Below, in pieces: positions 34,642 to 42,922 of a stretch of 47,084 nt of DNA. This DNA comes from DATFES01 sp035457725 (GTDB taxonomy: Bacteria > Pseudomonadota > Alphaproteobacteria > CACIAM-22H2). Within the stretch, counting starts at the first letter, position 1; every line of letters starts with the position of its first letter. The stretch is taken from NCBI GenBank assembly GCA_035457725.1, contig DATIBC010000049.1, positions 1-47,084 on the forward strand, given 5' to 3'. The notes under the pieces are model-generated. The model was given only the letters and a program-made list of their open reading frames with translations. It searched no databases and was not told where the DNA came from. Both the position numbers and the translations under genes were made by a program.

Positions 34642-35540
34642 TCCTCGTCTCCTAGCGCGCTCTTGCGTTGATGACGCCGGTCCTCCTCGGCGACGTCGCG
34701 TGCGTCGGCGTCGCGAACGATCCGCTCGGCGCCCGATAGCACGACGAAGCGCGCGCCCTTGGCGCGGCCAATGAGCGTCAGTCCCGCCTTGCGCGCCAAT
34801 TCCACTCCCCACGAGGTGAAGCCTGAACGGGAGATGAGAATCGGAATTCGCATCTGTACCGTCTTGATCACCATCTCGCTGGTCAATCGGCCGGTGGTGT
34901 AGAAAAGTTTTCCGCGAGGCGTTACGCCTTTGAGGAACATGTAACCGGCGATTTTGTCGATAGCGTTGTGGCGGCCGACGTCCTCCATGTAGACGAGCGG
35001 CCGGTCCTCCTCGCACAGCACGCAGCCATGGATCGCTCCCGCCGCAAGATACAGACTGGGAGAGGTATTGATCTTGCGTGTCAGGCGGTAGAGCCATGAG
35101 GTGCGGAGCCGGGCGTCCTTGGCCAGAACGATATCGTCGAATTTCTCCATCAAATCGCCGAATACGGTGCCCTGGGCGCAACCCGAGGTGAGCGTCTTCT
35201 TTTTCAGCTTGTCCTCGAAATCGGTTCGCCGCTTGGTGCGGACTACGACGGTGTCGATCTCGGAGTCGAAGTCGACGCCGGTCACCTCGTCGTCGGGGCG
35301 CAGCATGTTCTGGTTGATCAGATAGCCGACGGCCAGAAATTCGGGGTAGTCGCCGATCGTCATCATAGTGACGATCTCCTGGCCGTTGAGATAGACCGTC
35401 AACGGCCGTTCCACGACTACCGACGTTTCGACCGGATTGCCGCTCTGATCGACCCCGACGACACGGCGCGTGAGCCGCGCGTCGTCGGGGTCCGGACGGA
35501 CCCAGAATTCGCCGCCGGCGGGCGGACGCATTTCGTTCAT
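34638..35540 (-). CDS. fdhD: Formate dehydrogenase accessory sulfurtransferase FdhD
   Basis: A 300-residue FdhD. It transfers sulfur to the bis-MGD cofactor of formate dehydrogenase. The family segments VERPLTVYLNGQEI, the loop TSGCAQGTVFG, YMEDVGRHNAIDKI and TGRLTSEMVIKTV are present. The active loop carries one Cys rather than the CxxC of E. coli FdhD, as in several alphaproteobacterial homologues. The ATG at 35540 is preferred. The stop overlaps the mobA start. Confidence 0.96.
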   Translation of the reverse strand: MNEMRPPAGGEFWVRPDPDDARLTRRVVGVDQSGNPVETSVVVERPLTVYLNGQEIVTMMTIGDYPEFLAVGYLINQNMLRPDDEVTGVDFDSEIDTVVVRTKRRTDFEDKLKKKTLTSGCAQGTVFGDLMEKFDDIVLAKDARLRTSWLYRLTRKINTSPSLYLAAGAIHGCVLCEEDRPLVYMEDVGRHNAIDKIAGYMFLKGVTPRGKLFYTTGRLTSEMVIKTVQMRIPILISRSGFTSWGVELARKAGLTLIGRAKGARFVVLSGAERIVRDADARDVAEEDRRHQRKSALGDEE

Positions 35541-35651
35541 TCCATGAATATGGCCCTGGCGACGGCACAGGGACAAGCCGGATGCGCCTCTACCGCCAAA
35601 ATGCTGCGAGGCTGTCGATTACCCGTATTAGCGCAAGGGTTGCCAATAATT

Positions 35652-35680
35652 AACACTTATGTGTAAAAGTAACATGTGTT
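35652..35680. promoter_or_regulatory. Inverted repeat between fdhD and tupB
   Basis: AACAC (35652-35656) and GTGTT (35676-35680) flank an AT-rich spacer containing TATGTG and ACATGTG. The element lies in the divergent promoter region, 20 bases upstream of tupB, and could bind a tungstate/molybdate-responsive regulator. It does not match the E. coli ModE box. Confidence 0.3.
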
Positions 35681-35699
35681 TGCATAAAAATGATGGGCC

Positions 35700-36404
35700 A
35701 TGGGAGAGATCGTCACCGCTTTTGGCACCGCGCTCGGCCTCTTGGTCCGGTTCGACGCGACGCTCACGGAAATCGTTCAGCTTAGCCTAGGCGTCAGCCT
35801 CTCCGCCGTCGCCTTGGCGTCGCTCATCGGCTTGCCAGTGGGTGCGATCGTTGCCGTGCACCGGTTTGCCGGCCGCCGCGCCGTGATCGTCGTTCTCAAT
35901 GCCCTGATGGGTCTGCCGCCGGTCGTCGTCGGGCTTGTCGTTTATCTGCTCTTGTCGCGCGCCGGGCCATTGGGACCGCTCGGGTTGCTATTCACTCCAC
36001 CGGCAATGGTGGTCGCGCAATCCATACTGATCGCTCCCATCATCGCAGCGCTGGCCCGCCAGGTTATCGAAGACGCCTGGCACGAATACGAGGAACAGCT
36101 GCGCTCCTTGGGCGCGCGCCCGTCGCGGGCGATGTGGACGTTGCTTTGGGACACGCGCTTCGCGCTGGTAACAGTGGTGCTGGCAGGGCTCGGCCGCGCC
36201 GCCGCCGAAGTCGGCGCGGTGATGATCGTCGGCGGCAACATCGACGGCGTGACGCGGGTGATGACCACGGCGATCGCACTCGAAACGAGCAAGGGCGATC
36301 TGCCGCTCGCGCTCGGACTGGGGCTCGTGCTTATTTGCCTGGTGCTCGCGCTCAACGCAGCGGCGTTCGCGATACGCGAGACCGCGATTCGTCGCTTCGG
36401 GTGA
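35700..36404 (+). CDS. tupB: Tungstate ABC transporter permease TupB
   Basis: A 234-residue membrane protein with five to six transmembrane helices. The EAA-type loop reads EEQLRSLGARPSRAMWTLLWDTRF. The pattern LMGLPPVVVGLVVYLLLSRAGPLG is typical of TupB/WtpB-type permeases for tungstate. Its stop overlaps the tupC GTG start (GTGA), and tupA follows. Confidence 0.95.
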   Translation: MGEIVTAFGTALGLLVRFDATLTEIVQLSLGVSLSAVALASLIGLPVGAIVAVHRFAGRRAVIVVLNALMGLPPVVVGLVVYLLLSRAGPLGPLGLLFTPPAMVVAQSILIAPIIAALARQVIEDAWHEYEEQLRSLGARPSRAMWTLLWDTRFALVTVVLAGLGRAAAEVGAVMIVGGNIDGVTRVMTTAIALETSKGDLPLALGLGLVLICLVLALNAAAFAIRETAIRRFG

Positions 36405-37135
36405 GCGCGGTGGCAACCGTCCCGACCATCCTGCCGCTGCGTCTCGATGCCGTCTGCATGACAGCGCGCGGGGCGCGGATCATCGACGAGGTGAACTGCG
36501 AATTCGTCGGCGGCGCACGCAGCGTGGTCCTCGGCGCCAATGGCGCCGGCAAAAGCGTTCTCCTCCGCCTTTGCCACGGCTTGTTGCAGCCCAGCGCGGG
36601 TAGGATTGTCTGGCACGGGGCGAACGGCGTCGATCCTTCGCGCCGACAGGCGATGGTGTTCCAGCGCCCGGTGATGTTGCGGCGCTCGGCGCTGGCCAAC
36701 GTCGTCTATGCCTTGAAGCTCGGCCGAGTGCCCCGCGCCGAACGGCACGAGCGCGCGGCGATGGCGCTGGCGCGGGTCGGTCTCGCCGAGATCGCCGACC
36801 GGCCGGCACGCGTGCTGTCGGGCGGCGAGCAGCAACGCCTCGCGCTTTCGCGCGCCTGGGCACTTGACCCGGAGGTGCTGTTCCTCGACGAGCCGACCGC
36901 CAATCTCGACCCGACCGCGACGCGCGCCGTGGAGGAGATCATCCAGCAAATCGCCGACGCGGGCACGAAGATCGTCATGACGACGCACAATCTCGGCCAG
37001 GCGCGCCGCCTCGCCGATGAAATCCTTTTCATCCACCGTGGGCGGCTGCTCGAGAAGAGTCGGGCCGACCGCTTCTTCGCCGCCCCCGCATCGCCGGAGG
37101 CCGCCGCTTTCTTGAAGGAAGAATTGCCATGGTGA
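36401..37135 (+). CDS. tupC: Tungstate ABC transporter ATP-binding protein TupC
   Basis: A 244-residue ATPase with Walker A GANGAGKS, signature LSGGEQQR, Walker B VLFLDEPTANLD and an H-loop His in MTTHNLGQA. The start is the GTG at 36401 because it overlaps the tupB stop by four bases; the longer open frame upstream is a shadow of tupB. It energises tungstate uptake. The stop overlaps the tupA ATG. Confidence 0.95.
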   Translation: MSAVATVPTILPLRLDAVCMTARGARIIDEVNCEFVGGARSVVLGANGAGKSVLLRLCHGLLQPSAGRIVWHGANGVDPSRRQAMVFQRPVMLRRSALANVVYALKLGRVPRAERHERAAMALARVGLAEIADRPARVLSGGEQQRLALSRAWALDPEVLFLDEPTANLDPTATRAVEEIIQQIADAGTKIVMTTHNLGQARRLADEILFIHRGRLLEKSRADRFFAAPASPEAAAFLKEELPW

Positions 37136-37971
37136 ATCGTCGAAACGCGCTGCTCGCCGTGCTTGTCGTCGGCTTATCGGCATTTGTCGCGACGGCAGGC
37201 GCTGCCGATCGATTCATCACCGTCGCCTCGACGACGTCGACCGAGCAATCGGGGCTGTTCAAGCACATTCTGCCCCTCTTCCAGGCCAAGAGCGGAATCG
37301 AGGTGCGGGTGGTCGCGCTCGGCACCGGCCAGGCGCTCGACATGGGTCGGCGCGGCGACGCCGATGTCGTGTTCGTACACGACGCCGTGGCGGAGCGGAA
37401 TTTCGTCGCCGACGGCTTTGGAGTCGATCGTCGCGAGGTGATGTACAACGATTTTGTGGTCATCGGCCCGGGCGCCGATCCGGCGAAAGTCGCCGGGATG
37501 AAGGACGTCGCGGCAGCGCTAAAGAAGATCGCCGAGAGCAAAGCGCCGTTCGTCTCGCGCGGCGACAAGAGCGGCACGCACGCCGCCGAATTGCGCCTGT
37601 GGAAACTGGCCGGCGTCGATATCGCCGCCGCCAAGGGCCCGTGGTATCGCGAAACCGGTTCGGGCATGGGGCCGGCGCTCAACACGGCCGCGGCGCTGAA
37701 CGCCTACATCCTGTCCGATCGCGGCACCTGGCTCAGTTTCAAAAATCGCAGCGAGCTCAAGATCGTCGTCGAGGGCGACCAGCGACTTTTCAACCAGTAC
37801 GGCGTGATGCTGGTGAATCCGGCGAAACACAGGCACGTCAAGCGAAGCGATGGCACGACTTTCATCGACTGGATGGTCTCACCCGAGGGTCAAAAGGCGA
37901 TCGCCGACTACAAGATCGGCGGCGAGCAGCTTTTCTTCCCCAACGCCAAGGCGACGCGCAGCGGCTCGTAG
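37129..37971 (+). CDS. tupA: Tungstate-binding periplasmic protein TupA
   Basis: A 280-residue precursor with a signal peptide (cut after TAGAA). The oxyanion-binding motif TTSTEQSGL directly after the first strand is the TupA hallmark, and GDKSGTHAAELRLW and the GSGMGPALNTAAALNAY segment are also typical. It captures tungstate for TupBC. A 15-bp inverted repeat element follows 9 bases after the stop. Molybdate binding cannot be excluded. Confidence 0.95.
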   Translation: MVNRRNALLAVLVVGLSAFVATAGAADRFITVASTTSTEQSGLFKHILPLFQAKSGIEVRVVALGTGQALDMGRRGDADVVFVHDAVAERNFVADGFGVDRREVMYNDFVVIGPGADPAKVAGMKDVAAALKKIAESKAPFVSRGDKSGTHAAELRLWKLAGVDIAAAKGPWYRETGSGMGPALNTAAALNAYILSDRGTWLSFKNRSELKIVVEGDQRLFNQYGVMLVNPAKHRHVKRSDGTTFIDWMVSPEGQKAIADYKIGGEQLFFPNAKATRSGS

Positions 37972-37980
37972 CGGCCCGAA

Positions 37981-38101
37981 CGACTAGAGCGTGATCCGCT
38001 TCGGTGTCATCATTTCGTGCGCCCTCATCCCGAGCTTGTCGAGGGACAAAGGACGAGGGGTACAACCGCCGGTTCAACCTTATCGAATCACGCTCTAGTC
38101 G
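37981..38101. repeat. Intergenic palindromic element with 15-bp inverted ends
   Basis: CGACTAGAGCGTGAT at 37981-37995 is perfectly repeated inverted at 38087-38101. The interior has CCCTCATCCCGAGC and GAGGGA motifs typical of dispersed alphaproteobacterial intergenic repeats. The right end overlaps the last codons and the stop of the VOC gene. It has no coding potential and resembles a short non-autonomous or palindromic repeat unit. Confidence 0.6.
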
Positions 38102-38538
38102 CGCGAGGGCCCCTTGAGTTCGACGGTGTTGCCGTCGGGGTCGCGAATGTAGAGCGACGGCCCTCTGCCTTCGGCGCCATAGCGCTGTACGACTTCGCCC
38201 GCGGTAACACCGTGTGCCGCCAGTTTGCCGCGGATCGCGTCCGGATCGAGCGTGGCGACGCGCACCGCAAAGTGATCCATGTTGCGTCCCCCCTCGCCCG
38301 GCGCCGCGCCGCCCAATCGGCCCAGCTTGCCGGCGATTTCGACGAGATCGATCAGCGAGCCGCCGGCGCGAAGCTGGACCAGCCCAAGCTGCTCGTGCCG
38401 CTTTTCGACCTTGCATCCCAGCACGTCGCAGTAAAACGCGATCGAGCGTGCGACATCGCTTACCCGCAAGACGACATGGTCGATGCCGAGAATCTCGACC
38501 GCAGGCTCCGTCCGCACGTTTCGCGCCGTGCCGCCCAT
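38095..38538 (-). CDS. VOC (glyoxalase/bleomycin resistance) family protein
   Basis: A 147-residue protein with the VOC beta-alpha-beta-beta-beta pattern: GIDHVVLRVSDVARSIAFYCDVLG near the N-terminus, MDHFAVRV in the middle and LYIRDPDGNTVELKGP at the C-terminus. The His and Glu that bind metal in the family are present. The reaction is not identifiable. The ATG follows directly after the stop of the regulator gene (TGAATG), so the two are coupled. The stop codon is inside the repeat element at 37981-38101. Confidence 0.9.
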   Translation of the reverse strand: MGGTARNVRTEPAVEILGIDHVVLRVSDVARSIAFYCDVLGCKVEKRHEQLGLVQLRAGGSLIDLVEIAGKLGRLGGAAPGEGGRNMDHFAVRVATLDPDAIRGKLAAHGVTAGEVVQRYGAEGRGPSLYIRDPDGNTVELKGPSRD

Positions 38539-39465
38539 TCAGGAACTCCACACGACGCGACCGAGGCTGGCGACGTCGTACCCGCCAAGGTCGCGGGCCC
38601 GCCCGGCAAGCGCGGCACCGCGCGCAAATTCGAGAAGGCTTTGCACCGGCGCTTCGAAATAGTCGCGACGGCGCATGGCGAGGTCAAAACGCTCGCTGTG
38701 CAAGGGCGCGAAGTGCAGGCGGAATTGCTGCGCCACGGCGCGCACCGCCAGGCCTGCGTCGGCCTTGCCTTCAAGAACCGCCAGCGCCAGATCGCTTTCG
38801 CTGAGCGCCGGCTGCGGCAACCATCGCAGATCGGCGGGCTTGATTCCGGATTCCGCGAGCAAATGGACCAGCAGTATCTGGCTTCCGGCCTCGTTCTGGC
38901 GCGCGATCATCCGCGCCTTGCGCGCCCGAAGGTCGGCCACGCCGCCGATGCCGAGCGGGTTGCCGGGCGCCGTCAACAATCCCTGTTCGCGCCGCGCCCA
39001 TTCGATCAGCACCACGTCGCGGCCGGCCAGCGCTTCGCGCGCCACGGGCACATTGTATTCGCCGCTGTCGGGATCGAGCACGTGCATGCCGGCGACCATC
39101 GCCTCGCCGGCGGCAAGCCGCCGCAATCCGTCGAGGCTGCCGCCGGTCAGCAGCGCCATTCCGCATTTCGATTCGCGGATCGCCCAGTCGAGCAACGGAT
39201 CATGGCTCCCCGCGACGACGCGGGGTGCAGGACGAAACGCCGCGCCGGCCGAACCATATTCGGTATTGTGCGCCACCCAGAGATCGATAAGCGCACGGGG
39301 AAACAGCCATTTGCCCGTGACGCGCGAACATGGGATCTGCTTGGCGCGGACCAAGTCGTAGACCTTGCGTTCCTTGATGCGCAGATAGTCGGCCACCTCG
39401 CGCGTGTTCATCATCGCCCGCGAAGCCTGCTTTTCGGAACGCGGCTTGTCCGACCTTTCGCTCAT
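38539..39465 (-). CDS. Excisionase-type HTH regulator with periplasmic-binding-like ligand domain
   Basis: A 308-residue protein. After a polar leader, residues about 18-65 form a MerR/excisionase-like helix-turn-helix (MNTREVADYLRIKERKVYDL and GKWLFP). The C-terminal two thirds resemble a type-2 periplasmic binding protein fold used as a cytoplasmic sensor (LLTGGSLDGLRRLAAGEA, SESDLALAVLEGKADAGLAV). Proteins of this design occur near molybdate or tungstate genes and may sense the oxyanion; this is inference from the tup, mob and moa neighbours. ATG at 39465; another in-frame start is at 39411. Confidence 0.85.
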   Translation of the reverse strand: MSERSDKPRSEKQASRAMMNTREVADYLRIKERKVYDLVRAKQIPCSRVTGKWLFPRALIDLWVAHNTEYGSAGAAFRPAPRVVAGSHDPLLDWAIRESKCGMALLTGGSLDGLRRLAAGEAMVAGMHVLDPDSGEYNVPVAREALAGRDVVLIEWARREQGLLTAPGNPLGIGGVADLRARKARMIARQNEAGSQILLVHLLAESGIKPADLRWLPQPALSESDLALAVLEGKADAGLAVRAVAQQFRLHFAPLHSERFDLAMRRRDYFEAPVQSLLEFARGAALAGRARDLGGYDVASLGRVVWSS

Positions 39466-39515
39466 CTTGCATCCAGTATAGCGATGAGGCGGGGGGCATG
39501 TGGAGCGTCGCTCGC

Positions 39516-39556
39516 GTGGCAAGATTGACCTTGCGCCAATGGCGGCCATTTGCCAC
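39516..39556. promoter_or_regulatory. Candidate operator between regulator and ferredoxin-like gene
   Basis: GTGGCAA (39516-39522) is inverted as TTGCCAC (39550-39556), and in between lies the perfect 13-base palindrome AATGGCGGCCATT (39538-39550). The element lies between the divergent regulator gene and the ferredoxin-like gene. This is a likely position for autoregulation by the HTH protein. Confidence 0.4.
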
Positions 39557-39638
39557 AAACATTCCGCCTGCGACGGGAGACGCGCGTGCACCAAGAACTG
39601 CGCCCCGGAATGAGGCGCGCGCGGGAAGGCTTCGGCTA

Positions 39639-41690
39639 ATGGAGATAAACGGCAAGCGGCTCCTGGTTTGCAATTGCAACGCTACGATGCCGCTCGACGT
39701 GGATGGAATCGCGCGCGGATGCGGCGGCGCGGCGCTTGAAATGCATACGCTGCTCTGCCGCGCGCAGCTCGACGCGCTCGAGAAGGCGCTCGTCGGCGGC
39801 AAACCGCTTCTCGTTGCCTGCACCCAGGAGGCGCCTCTGTTCGCCGAGGCGCGCGCCGAGGCGGGGGTCGATGTCGACCTCAGGTTCACCAACATTCGCG
39901 AGCGCGCCGGTTGGTCCGAGGAGGCCGACCAGGCGACGCCGAAAATCGCCGCGCTTCTCGCCGAGGCCGCGCTCGATCTCCCGCCGACGCCGACGGTTTC
40001 GCTGAAATCAACCGGCGTCACGCTGATCTATGGGCGCGACGAGAAGGCGATCGACGCGGCGCGGCGGCTCGCCGATCGCCTCGAGTGCACCGTGCTCTTG
40101 AATGATCCCGGCGACATCGTGCCGCCGCGGCTGACCGAAGTACCGATCTACCGCGGTATGATCGTCGCGGCGCGCGGCCATCTCGGCGCGTTCGAGATCG
40201 AGGTCGACGGCTACGCCGCGGCGATTCCCTCATCGCGTGGCCGGCTCGAGTTCGAGGCGGCGCGCGACAACGCGGCGTCGCGGTGTGACCTTATTCTCGA
40301 CCTCAGCGGCGGCGCGCCGTTGCTGCAGGCGCATGCCAAGCGCGATGGGTATTTCCGGCCCGATCCCGGCGACCCCGCGGCGGTCGAGCGCGCGCTGTTC
40401 GACATCGCCGACATGGTCGGCGAGTACGAGAAGCCACGTTACGTCAAATACGACGCAACCATCTGCGCCCATAGCCGCAGCCGCAAGACCGGTTGCACGC
40501 GCTGTCTCGACGTCTGCCCGACCGGCGCTATCGTCTCGGCCGGTGACCATGTCGCGATCGATGCGTATGTCTGCGCCGGTTGCGGTTCGTGCGCCAGCGT
40601 TTGTCCCACCGGCGCGGCGACCTACGATCTACCCCCGCAGCCCGCGCTGTACGATCGTTTGCGGACTCTGCTCGGAACCTATTCGCGCTCCGGCGGCGCG
40701 CGCCCGATGCTCTTGGTGCATGACGGCCGCCATGGCGAGGAGCTGATCTCGATGATGGCGCACCATGGGCGCGGCCTGCCGGCGCGCGTCTTGCCGTTCG
40801 CCGTCAACGAAGTGACGCAACTCGGCTTCGATTTCTTCATGGTGGCGCTCGCCTATGGCGCCGCGCAGCTCCGCTTGCTTGTCGATCCTCGCAAACGCGG
40901 CGAGATCGCCGGGCTCGCCGCGCAGATCGGCCTCGCCGAGGCGGCGTTATCCGGGTTGGGTTACGGGGAGGGACGCGTTGCGGCGATCGAAGCCGCCGAT
41001 CCCGAAATCGTCGAAGCCGCGCTGTACGCCGCGCCAAAAGTCGCCGCGCCAAGACCAGGGGCGTTCTTGCCGATGGGCGGTAAGCGCGCGGTCAACCTGT
41101 TGGCGCTACGCCACCTGCGTTCGGTCGCGCCGGCGCCGGTCGACATACTGCCGCTGGCGCCCGGATCGCCGTTTGGCGCGCTCGAGGTAACCGTTGCCGG
41201 ATGCACGCTGTGTCTTGCGTGCGTGGGCGCCTGCCCGACCGGCGCACTGATCGACAATCCCGAACGGCCGATGCTGCGGTTCATCGAGGATGCCTGCGTC
41301 CAATGCGGGCTGTGCCGGGCGACCTGTCCAGAGAAGGTCATCCAGCTTCGGCCGCGATTCAATTTCAACGATGACGCGCGCTCGCCTGTAGTGGTCAAGG
41401 AGGAGGAGCCGGCGCAGTGCATCCGCTGCGGCAAGCCCTTCGCCGCCCGCGCGGCGATCGAGCGCGTGATCGAGAAGCTTTCCGGTAAGCACTGGATGTA
41501 CATGCAAAGCGGCGCGCTTGATCGTATCCGCATGTGCGACGAGTGCCGGATGATCGTCCAAAGCGAGACCGCGATCGATCCCTTCGCCGGTCCGCCGCGC
41601 CCGCCGATCCGGACCACCGACGAGGAATTGCGGTTGCGCGATTTGGCCCGTGCCCAGGCAGCCGACAAGCCGACGGAGGGTAACGCGTGA
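39639..41690 (+). CDS. Large 4Fe-4S ferredoxin-like protein of the formate dehydrogenase cluster
   Basis: A 683-residue cytoplasmic protein with many cysteines. A CNC motif is at the N-terminus. A first ferredoxin pair starts near residue 276 (CAHSRSRKTGCTRCLDVCP) and near 312 (CAGCGSCASVCP). A second pair starts near 522 (CTLCLACVGACP) and 553 (CVQCGLCRATCPE). A zinc-ribbon-like CxxC/CxxC is formed by cysteines near 594 and 633. Proteins of this kind lie with DUF3305/3306 and formate dehydrogenase genes. The electron-transfer role is inferred. A ribosome binding site (GGGAAGG) precedes the ATG at 39639. Confidence 0.92.
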   Translation: MEINGKRLLVCNCNATMPLDVDGIARGCGGAALEMHTLLCRAQLDALEKALVGGKPLLVACTQEAPLFAEARAEAGVDVDLRFTNIRERAGWSEEADQATPKIAALLAEAALDLPPTPTVSLKSTGVTLIYGRDEKAIDAARRLADRLECTVLLNDPGDIVPPRLTEVPIYRGMIVAARGHLGAFEIEVDGYAAAIPSSRGRLEFEAARDNAASRCDLILDLSGGAPLLQAHAKRDGYFRPDPGDPAAVERALFDIADMVGEYEKPRYVKYDATICAHSRSRKTGCTRCLDVCPTGAIVSAGDHVAIDAYVCAGCGSCASVCPTGAATYDLPPQPALYDRLRTLLGTYSRSGGARPMLLVHDGRHGEELISMMAHHGRGLPARVLPFAVNEVTQLGFDFFMVALAYGAAQLRLLVDPRKRGEIAGLAAQIGLAEAALSGLGYGEGRVAAIEAADPEIVEAALYAAPKVAAPRPGAFLPMGGKRAVNLLALRHLRSVAPAPVDILPLAPGSPFGALEVTVAGCTLCLACVGACPTGALIDNPERPMLRFIEDACVQCGLCRATCPEKVIQLRPRFNFNDDARSPVVVKEEEPAQCIRCGKPFAARAAIERVIEKLSGKHWMYMQSGALDRIRMCDECRMIVQSETAIDPFAGPPRPPIRTTDEELRLRDLARAQAADKPTEGNA

Positions 41691-41819
41691 CCGCGCGCAT
41701 CGCGGCGGCCCCGATCGCAAAGGTGGATGAAATGCGGAGCGGAAGGCGCTATGTTCATCCGGGAATAGCGCTGCATGGCAGCCCGGCTTCCATCACGACT
41801 TGAGGCCACGTTTCGCCGG

Positions 41820-42857
41820 ATGACGAACTTGCACTCCGAGACCAATCTTGGCTCGCCAACCGCGCCGCTGATCGACCCGTACCAGCGACGCATCAGCTAT
41901 TTGCGCGTGTCGGTCACCGATCGCTGCGATTTCCGCTGCGTTTACTGCATGGCGGAGGACATGGCCTTCCTGCCGAAGGCGGAAATACTGACGCTGGAGG
42001 AGCTCGACCGTCTTTGCTCGTCCTTCGTGCGGATGGGCGTGCGCAAGCTGCGACTCACCGGCGGCGAGCCGCTGGTGCGCCGCAACATCATGTGGTTGTT
42101 CAAGCGGCTCGGCCGGCATCTTGCGAGCGGCGACCTCGCCGAGCTCACGGTGACGACCAACGGCAGCCAGCTCGGCCGTTACGCCGGCGAACTGGCCGAG
42201 GCTGGAGTGCGCCGGATCAACGTTTCGCTCGATACGCTCGATCCGGCGAAGTTCACGGCGATCACCCGCTGGGGACGCCTCGACCAGGTGCTAAGCGGCT
42301 GCGAGGCGGCAAGCGCCGTCGGCCTCACGATCAAGATCAACGCGGTGGCGCTCAAGGGCGTCAATGAGGACGAATTGGAGCATATGGTCGCCTGGTGCGG
42401 CGACAAAGGTTATGACTTGACCATCATTGAAGTCATGCCGATGGGCGATATCGGCCCCGATCGGCTCGACCAATACCTGCCTTTGTCGCTTGTCCGCGCA
42501 CGCCTTGCGAAGCGCTGGACGCTGGAGGAGAGCGACTATCGTACCGGCGGGCCGGCGCGCTATGTCACGGTCAAGGAAACCGGGCGCAAGCTCGGTTTCA
42601 TCACGCCGCTGACCCACAATTTTTGCGAATCCTGCAACCGCGTGCGGCTGACGTGCACCGGCACGCTCTATATGTGTCTTGGCCAGAACGACGACGCCGA
42701 CCTTCGTTCGGCGCTACGCGCTTCGCCCGACGACGCACTGCTCGAAGCGGCGGTCCGCGAAGCGATCAGCCGCAAGCCCAAGGGACACGATTTCGTCATC
42801 GACCGCCGTCACCGCGGCCCGGCCGTGGCCCGCCACATGAGCGTCACCGGCGGCTGA
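41820..42857 (+). CDS. moaA: GTP 3',8-cyclase MoaA
   Basis: A 345-residue radical SAM enzyme that starts molybdenum cofactor synthesis. CDFRCVYC is the CxxxCxxC cluster for SAM. The C-terminal cluster is CESCNRVRLTCTGTLYMC (CxxCx13C), and the protein ends with the conserved Gly-Gly. The ATG at 41820 is one option; an in-frame ATG at 41775 adds 15 residues and cannot be excluded. It lies 129 bases after the ferredoxin-like gene on the same strand. Confidence 0.96.
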   Translation: MTNLHSETNLGSPTAPLIDPYQRRISYLRVSVTDRCDFRCVYCMAEDMAFLPKAEILTLEELDRLCSSFVRMGVRKLRLTGGEPLVRRNIMWLFKRLGRHLASGDLAELTVTTNGSQLGRYAGELAEAGVRRINVSLDTLDPAKFTAITRWGRLDQVLSGCEAASAVGLTIKINAVALKGVNEDELEHMVAWCGDKGYDLTIIEVMPMGDIGPDRLDQYLPLSLVRARLAKRWTLEESDYRTGGPARYVTVKETGRKLGFITPLTHNFCESCNRVRLTCTGTLYMCLGQNDDADLRSALRASPDDALLEAAVREAISRKPKGHDFVIDRRHRGPAVARHMSVTGG

Positions 42858-42871
42858 ACCGCCGCGGCGAT

Positions 42872-42895
42872 GGCGGGCGGACGATATCGCCCGCC
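42872..42895. terminator. GC hairpin between convergent moaA and bactofilin genes
   Basis: GGCGGGCG (42872-42879) pairs with CGCCCGCC (42888-42895) with an 8-base loop, in the 65-base gap between convergent stops. It may stop transcription from both directions; no T-run is seen. Confidence 0.45.
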
Positions 42896-42922
42896 CGCCG
42901 ATCGCGTGGCGGCAAACCGAAC

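Noticed and set aside
33994..35568. Long 524-codon frame ending as MobA
   Set aside because: Its upstream two thirds is an out-of-frame shadow of fdhD. The true mobA start is the ATG at 34641 overlapping the fdhD stop.
36134..36400. N-terminal extension of TupC
   Set aside because: It overlaps tupB in another frame and has no ABC-domain similarity. GTG at 36401 overlaps the tupB stop and fits the family start.
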